Part shown: positions 58,452 to 64,000 of the stretch, piece by piece | Numbering within the stretch: the stretch's first letter is position 1 | Layout: each line of letters starts with the position of its first letter | From: Acanthochlamys bracteata | Lineage: Eukaryota; Streptophyta; Magnoliopsida; Pandanales; Velloziaceae | Reading direction: 5' to 3' | DNA: 64,000 nt | Assembly: GCA_019914995.1 (NCBI GenBank) | Contig: CM034139.1 | Location: 3,140,461 to 3,204,460 of the forward strand | Notes under the pieces: model-generated | Databases searched by the model: none | What the model was told of the DNA's origin: nothing | Seen by the model: the letters and a program-made list of their open reading frames with translations, nothing else | Program-made: the position numbers and the translations under genes

Positions 58452-61101
58452 TGTCACGACCGAAGTTATGACCGGCACTATACTAAACCAAACCAAAATA
58501 AAGTAAAAGCTAAGTCTAGCCAATAAGCCTACGACGAGCTGACTTCAAAATAATCAATTGCTTAAAGCTTCAGAAAATTCAGCATAACCTCCCCCGAAAA
58601 ACTCAAAGGAAGAAACCTACAATAAATCAATGGAATATAAAAGACCACATAGTACATCAAACATCTCCAAAAGGAAAAGAAATAAAATTTAACATAACTT
58701 ACACGACAACCACCCGATGTATTAAATCTCAAGCCAAGATAAACTTAAATACAACACAAAAATACCATAATAAAAAATACATGTCCCTCGAGTATTACAG
58801 AACTATGTCCATGAAATATGAAAATGCGCGAATATATCCTCAATGTGTCACTCCGATCTACGAAAACTAGATCCGCTAAACTTTAGAATAATCCTGTTAA
58901 GACTGAGAGAGATTAAAGAAAAAAAAATGAACTCAGCCTCAGGAAAATGCAGATATCATAATACTTCCACTAGATTCCTAATACATTATCTAATTTTTTA
59001 CATTAGTATATCCATATGCAATATATGTAAGGATAGATAAGATCAGGTTCTACATGTCCTGAATCATCTAATACCAACTTAGTTTTTAGTAGTTGGGATA
59101 AGATAAGAATGAGATGCAATGCACATCAATCCATTCATTTTTATGAAATTATTATATTGTGCAGATTCTCTATTTTTTATATTATAAGAATGCATATATA
59201 GTTAACGTCTCAACTTTGTGAATGTTTACGTATGGTTATGCTAGACAATCCACTATATACTATTCTAAGAGGTTGTTTGGCTTAGCTTACCAGAAACAAT
59301 TTTTCAATTTTTCATTTTACGTTTTTCAATCTATATTTTATAAGTATCTAAAAAAATTATTTAAAAATTTAGAAAGTGTGGAAAAATTTTACGTAATGAG
59401 ATCTTTTTCTTACATATTTGTATTATTTTTTTGAAGGTAAAAACGGTAGAGCTTATTTTTTTAAAAAGAACAAAAATATTCTTCATTTTAGAAAAATTCT
59501 ATTTCAAAAGCACTCCCAAACACCCTCTTAAGGTCTTATACATATAATATATCAACACTAGCAAGCGTATGATAATAATGTATGCAATGCATAAAAAACA
59601 GCCATATAGCTCGAGTGCCCGAGGGAGACCGCATTTCAAACTCGCATCATGTCAACATACATATTATACAAGCATACACATATAATATCTTTATATATAA
59701 TATCTTTATATGCTTTGGGATCCACCAGATCAAGCAGTATATCTCGGTGCTCGGTATGTTCTAGAATTCATCAATAATTCATATCTCATAACTAGATGTC
59801 TAGTATGCTTTATGACTCACCGACTATCCATATAACTTGGTGCCTAATATGACTAGTGACCTATAGTATCAATCTGTATCTTGGTGCCCAGTATACTCTA
59901 AGACTCACTGTCCATTCAAGTTTACATAATATAGGTTAGGCAATACTTGTTAGGTTCTAATTGTCTCATACCGATCCAGTCCTTAATAAGTAGATGTAAT
60001 GAAATAAGTTGTACACAGAATGAATATGTTTATGTTTATTATTGTCAATGCTATTATAATCATGATCATGCATGTTTAAAATGTAACCAATGATGTGTGT
60101 CATACGTAATCTATAAACATGCCACTTACGCTCATGAAACGCCAGCATGTTAGTATAGTTATAATCATAGTACTATTCAAGCATGTGCGTTTGAAATATA
60201 AATACTGATATATATACCAGCATATTCTGTCCAACGAAATTCGCAAATGCTAGCATGCTACCTATATAAATATGATGTTATGCAAGCATGCTTGTACATG
60301 CACATGTAGCATGGAAGATATCATCACATGACGTAGGTGGCATTTACACCAAAATTTTGAAAGCAAATGTCATCCGTGGCGAAAGCCTAATGATGTAGTT
60401 AGAGAAACAAAAGCACGGTAACCTCAGTTGGGGGTGCACATAATCATCCCAAAACCAAAGCTATCACCAACTCGTGAACAAAAGAGTATCAAAACTCACC
60501 TGGATTGCGTGTGTTTCCGGCTCGCTAGATTTCGGCGAGATTTAGAGTTCCGGCGAACTTTCCATCCAAAGAGAAAACCAACAACAAAATGATCCCGAGA
60601 GAAGCATAGTTTAATAAGACTAATGGTCAAGTTGAAAACCACCGCCAACATTGGAATCAATTAATTTAATACCAATCGGACCTCGCAAGCAATAATACGT
60701 CGGGGCTGAAATTTTTTAAGATTGAAGGAGAAGAAAGCTCAGACAAGTCGAGACGAGAGATTCTAGCAAGTCGGCGACGAAGAAATAGCGGCGAATCAAC
60801 GGACAGCCACTAGGGTTTTTGCTCGGCGGTGATTAAACTAAATCTAACCAAAATGAAGCAAGAAAGGGGAAGAAGAATGTGAGAAAATAAAAGCCAAATG
60901 AAGAAACAAGAGAAATCGGCATCCGACTTGGCTGATTGCACGTCGAGAAGGAGCCGCAGTTGGTAGGTGTTGGGGAAGGAGAATGAAAAAAGAAAAGTAA
61001 AATAAAAATAGAAGGATGGAAGATAAAAAAAAAAATAAGTGGATTTGAGCTTTTACAGCTTCATGCATTAGGCTTGGGCTTAATTTGAGCAGGATATTAC
61101 A
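58452..61101 (+). mobile_element. Gypsy-type solo LTR (TGTCACGACC start, 2.65 kb)
   Basis: Begins TGTCACGACCGAAGTTATGA then CCGGCACTA, the conserved start of long LTRs of Tekay/Del-type chromoviruses, and ends GCAGGATATTACA. Flanked by TTTTG (58447-58451) and TTCTG (61102-61106), a 5-bp duplication with one mismatch. No primer site follows and no gypsy domains lie next to it, so it is a solo LTR. It holds a CGGCGAGATTT/TCCGGCGAAC-rich part near 60520-60560 and a nested MITE at 59262-59528. Confidence 0.72.
59262..59528. mobile_element. Short AT-rich MITE nested in the gypsy-type solo LTR
   Basis: Left AAGAGGTTGTTTGGCTTAGC and right GCACTCCCAAACACCCTCTT are inverted counterparts around a core of CATTTTAGAAAAATTCTATT-type sequence. 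The open frame 59222-59434 lies in it and is incidental. Confidence 0.65.
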
Positions 61102-61640
61102 TTCTGGTTCATCAAGTCAACTCATTAAACTCAATTATTGCAAAAGCAAATTGTAGCTTTAGAAGAAAGAAATGAAGAGATAATGAAGCATCACCTTTTA
61201 GATGTGTAGAGACAATAAGGTGCCGCCATTAGAAAACTAAATATAAGATAGCAATGCTCATGAGAATGTTTAGTACAAATCCTAATTGAGGACTAATGAG
61301 TAAGTTGGTTTCTGAGTACACTGAGGATAAATGTGTTGACTAAAAATTTTGATTGTTCGTATTGATGATAAATTTGTGGATGTTGACGTTGATAGTTATT
61401 ATGATGAGTATATGTCAAAACTTAGATTTAAGTATGGTGAGATTATGATGAATATATGTTGATGAATATATTGTGAGTATTGAATATAATTGTGATAATA
61501 TTATGTTGAATATTGATGTTGAGACGGGTTGAATAGTTAATTTTAATGAATTATTGTAAACTAAAAACAAAATGGATATGTAGCTTAAGTCTTAATCGGC
61601 TGAAGTCAATCAGCTTTTAATTCACATTGCCAAAGCAACA
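61102..61640. other. Unassigned AT-rich stretch
   Basis: GATGATTATGATGA/GTTGATAT-like degenerate repeats occur at about 61330-61530. No coding potential. Confidence 0.3.
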
Positions 61641-62927
61641 CCGATTGAAATCAATGCCGATGGAAAGTGATACGGATGGAGAGCTTGAAACAATTGTAGA
61701 GGAAAAGGAAAATGAAGTCACCAGAGAAGTAAGGTTCACAAGGGAAGTTGGCCGAAGACAATCTCGTTCGAGCTGGAGGCTGGTGAGGATGTGTTAAGCC
61801 TGCCCCGACTGTAGGACTTGAAGGCACCATAGGGTGCCTACAAGGTGCTTGTGCGCAGAACAGGAGCCTAGGCATTTTTCAAATTATACCTTGGCGTGAA
61901 ACACTATTCTCGAGCCCCTTTTAAAGAGAACCCATTGGAAACTCCTTTTCATAATCATCACTCGATTGCTAGCCAGTTTGCCAAAAGTGCTCAGGCGCAT
62001 CAAAACTACACTAATTTGGGGCATTTTAGTCCAACTTGGACTAAATAATTTTGTGTACTTTTAACTTGGTTTTTCCAAAAAATAAGAGCTGTATTTCAAT
62101 TAGATTTTTACTTTTGTAAGGAACTTCACCTATAAATGAAGTGAAGTCTAGGTTAAAGAAGGCGATCATCGAAATGAATAACAAAATAGTTTACTTAGTT
62201 TCTTAGCTACCTATACCAACCCTTAGCAATACCATCAATGTATATCAACTTGGTACCAAATCAAGGTTTCATGGGGACACACCATACCACCTCCCTCGAC
62301 TCCCCAAAATACTCGAACCATCTATGCTCACGGAAAACTTTCTTCAAATACCATCTTTTCCAAAATCAACCGAGATTAGTGCAAGAAGAAGAACCAACCA
62401 TTAAAGATATGATGCGTCAAATGTGCCTCATGGCGGCTGACATTTGGATGCTCACCATCACTCTAGTGGACAACGAAAACAACACGACAAAAGATCAATC
62501 AAAATTGAAACCATTACTTGGAGAAGGTAACACTTCTAACCAATTTACTTATAATTCCCCACTTCACAACCATCAGCCCTCCATAAATCACAATTAATCA
62601 CCTAGCCACAACAGCTAGGAACCGTAGTGGACCCAAAACCCCCTCTAGCAGCAACAAATAGAGCCATAAGTAGGCATCAACTAGTAGCTCCAAACAGGCA
62701 GAACTCAGGCCTATCTCGGGAATTCCAACTCATATGGCCACTGCCAGTCGAGTCACAACTTCGACACACCCAACTCATATACCGAACAAAACCAACATGC
62801 CCCCAACCCAGCAAATCAACCAAATTATCGGCTAACCAAACCCTCAAGAACTACAGACCGTCTATATTCTACCCAAGATGTTTGAATGCCATCATCTTTG
62901 GGCTCAACCAACGCTCCTATTAGAAGA
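61641..62927 (+). mobile_element. Decayed LTR retroelement sequence (leader and gag-like), family uncertain
   Basis: CACCTATAAATGAAGTGAAG near 62129 is a plausible LTR TATA region. A primer-site-like TTGGTACCAAATCAAG lies near 62250, then two plus-strand frames (62238-62597; 62627-62923) that look like low-complexity gag leader sequence (EEPTIKDMMRQMCLMAADIW), with no zinc knuckle. It is cut by the LTR beginning at 62928. Gypsy is more likely than copia, but this is not certain. Several breaks. Confidence 0.4.
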
Positions 62928-64000
62928 TGTTAGATATTCCTACAAGATCAACTCAAGAGGGGAGAGGTGAATTGAGTTAGTCTATAAAAATTTTCGTTAA
63001 GTTTGTAATCCTACTGGCAGAGAGCTGACAGCCGGCTGTGTCAATGCTGTAACCTGCAGACAGAAGAGTTAGTGTGTTTACTGACAGAAGTGACAAAAAG
63101 TAGTACTCAGGGTATTTAACGTAGTTCGGCAAAACCCTTTAGCCTACATCCACGGTCGCTCTACCACCAGAGCCAAAGCTTCAGTAGACCTTTAATAAGC
63201 TACAAATACACCTTGAGCAAAGTGCTTCGCCAAGCACACTTACTCTACCGGATTTCTTCGCCAAGACAACCCCTAACAGCCTATTGGACACGCCTGTCTC
63301 CCTGGCTGATTTGCTAGCACTATTACAAGGTCTAAGAGCTTACACCAAGCTCTACCTGAGCTTCCTTTACCGGTGCATGCAGCACCACCTTTACTCTGTA
63401 AGTGACAAGTTACAAGAAAATAAACAAGTATTGAGTGCAGGATCTATCTCATGAATGTTGAGTGTTTAATCAGTGATTCATATGAGATGATCGGAGAGAT
63501 TGCTGAGAGATTTCTTCAGTATGATTTGCAGCAAGATTTGTTTGTGTGGAGTAGTCAAGTTTGTGATCGGCAGTGAGAGTTTTTTTTTGTATAGAGTGGT
63601 AGAGTTCTTGTATGTCTCTGTTTTTGCTTGGATTCTCTCTAATTTTGTTTTCTTTTTGTTCTCTCCCTGTTTTTCTCTATTTCTCCACCACGTTTCCTCG
63701 TTGCTGTGACTCCCTTTTTATATAACATCTTTCCTGTGCAGGAGCCGTTGAGGAACGTTGCTGTTGGCGCTCGGTTCTTCACGTGAGAGAAGGAATGGTG
63801 TTGTCCAGTGGTTCTTCAACTGTGTTTGTGCAAAGTCTTTGTTGCATTGAATGCGTTGAAGAGATTTGAATTTGCTGCCAACGGTTGAGTGCTTAATTCA
63901 GCTAAGCTTCTGTTTGAATCTCGGTGAGTTGATGAGTTGATATGGTATGTCCATAATAAATGCAGTGCAGGTTGACCGCTTGACTGATCAAGGACTTTGA
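62928..64000 (-). repeat. LTR of the Sirevirus-like Copia family, running off the window
   Basis: Starts TGTTAGATATTCCTAC and follows the 3956-5598 LTR in the same orientation through the GTTCGGCAAAA block to GACCGCTTGACTGATCAAGG at the window edge. About 1.07 kb is visible. If more of the element follows, it would carry the 3' LTR at this side. A solo LTR is equally possible. Confidence 0.85.

Noticed and set aside
60844-61068. 74-codon minus-strand frame rich in Phe and Leu
   Set aside because: Lies in the gypsy-type LTR over pyrimidine-rich sequence. Incidental.

Overview
This is nuclear DNA from a flowering plant, almost certainly a eudicot. Genes have GT-AG introns and are separated by tens of kilobases of nested transposable elements: Ty1/copia and Ty3/gypsy retroelements, CACTA elements, hAT-like MITEs and a satellite-like repeat. 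Only two host genes look intact. One encodes a chloroplast-type DnaJ (type I J-domain) protein on the plus strand (coding exons 45150-52943). The other is a short single-MYB RADIALIS-like gene on the minus strand (22336-22563). A second RADIALIS-like copy (17512-17814) is a pseudogene.

Layout. 1-17.4 kb: a very old Copia element on the plus strand, interrupted by at least four later insertions. These are a CACTA element that has captured pieces of host genes (468-3385), a 10.6 kb Sirevirus-like Copia element on the minus strand with both LTRs and a 5-bp target duplication (3956-14601), an older related solo LTR (14756-16014), and a hAT-like MITE (16487-17041). 17.5-23.4 kb: the two RADIALIS-like copies in otherwise unassigned DNA. 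23.4-29.1 kb: a small CACTA-type MITE, then a decayed Copia element whose gag end is fused to a truncated LTR of the Sirevirus-like family. 29.1-40.3 kb: two satellite-like arrays of about 178 bp in opposite orientation, enclosing minisatellites, CACTA ends and another decayed Copia. 40.3-43.6 kb: upstream region of the DnaJ gene. 43.6-53.5 kb: the DnaJ gene, with introns of about 3.0 and 2.7 kb. 53.9-58.4 kb: MITEs and a CACTA-like element carrying a nested hAT-like MITE. 58.5-61.1 kb: a gypsy-type solo LTR carrying a MITE. 61.6-64 kb: decayed retroelement sequence, then another LTR of the Sirevirus-like family running off the window edge.

The most interesting item is the Pack-CACTA element. 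Its interior keeps two consecutive exons and the intron of the peroxisomal Lon protease gene (LON2), next to a reading frame resembling a kinesin N-terminus. Other points worth a check are the clustering of differences between LTR copies at CAG/CTG trinucleotides, the LTR-gag chimeric junction at about 28021, and the divergent-orientation satellite-like arrays. No searches could be run. All assignments come from reading the sequence and remembered family features.
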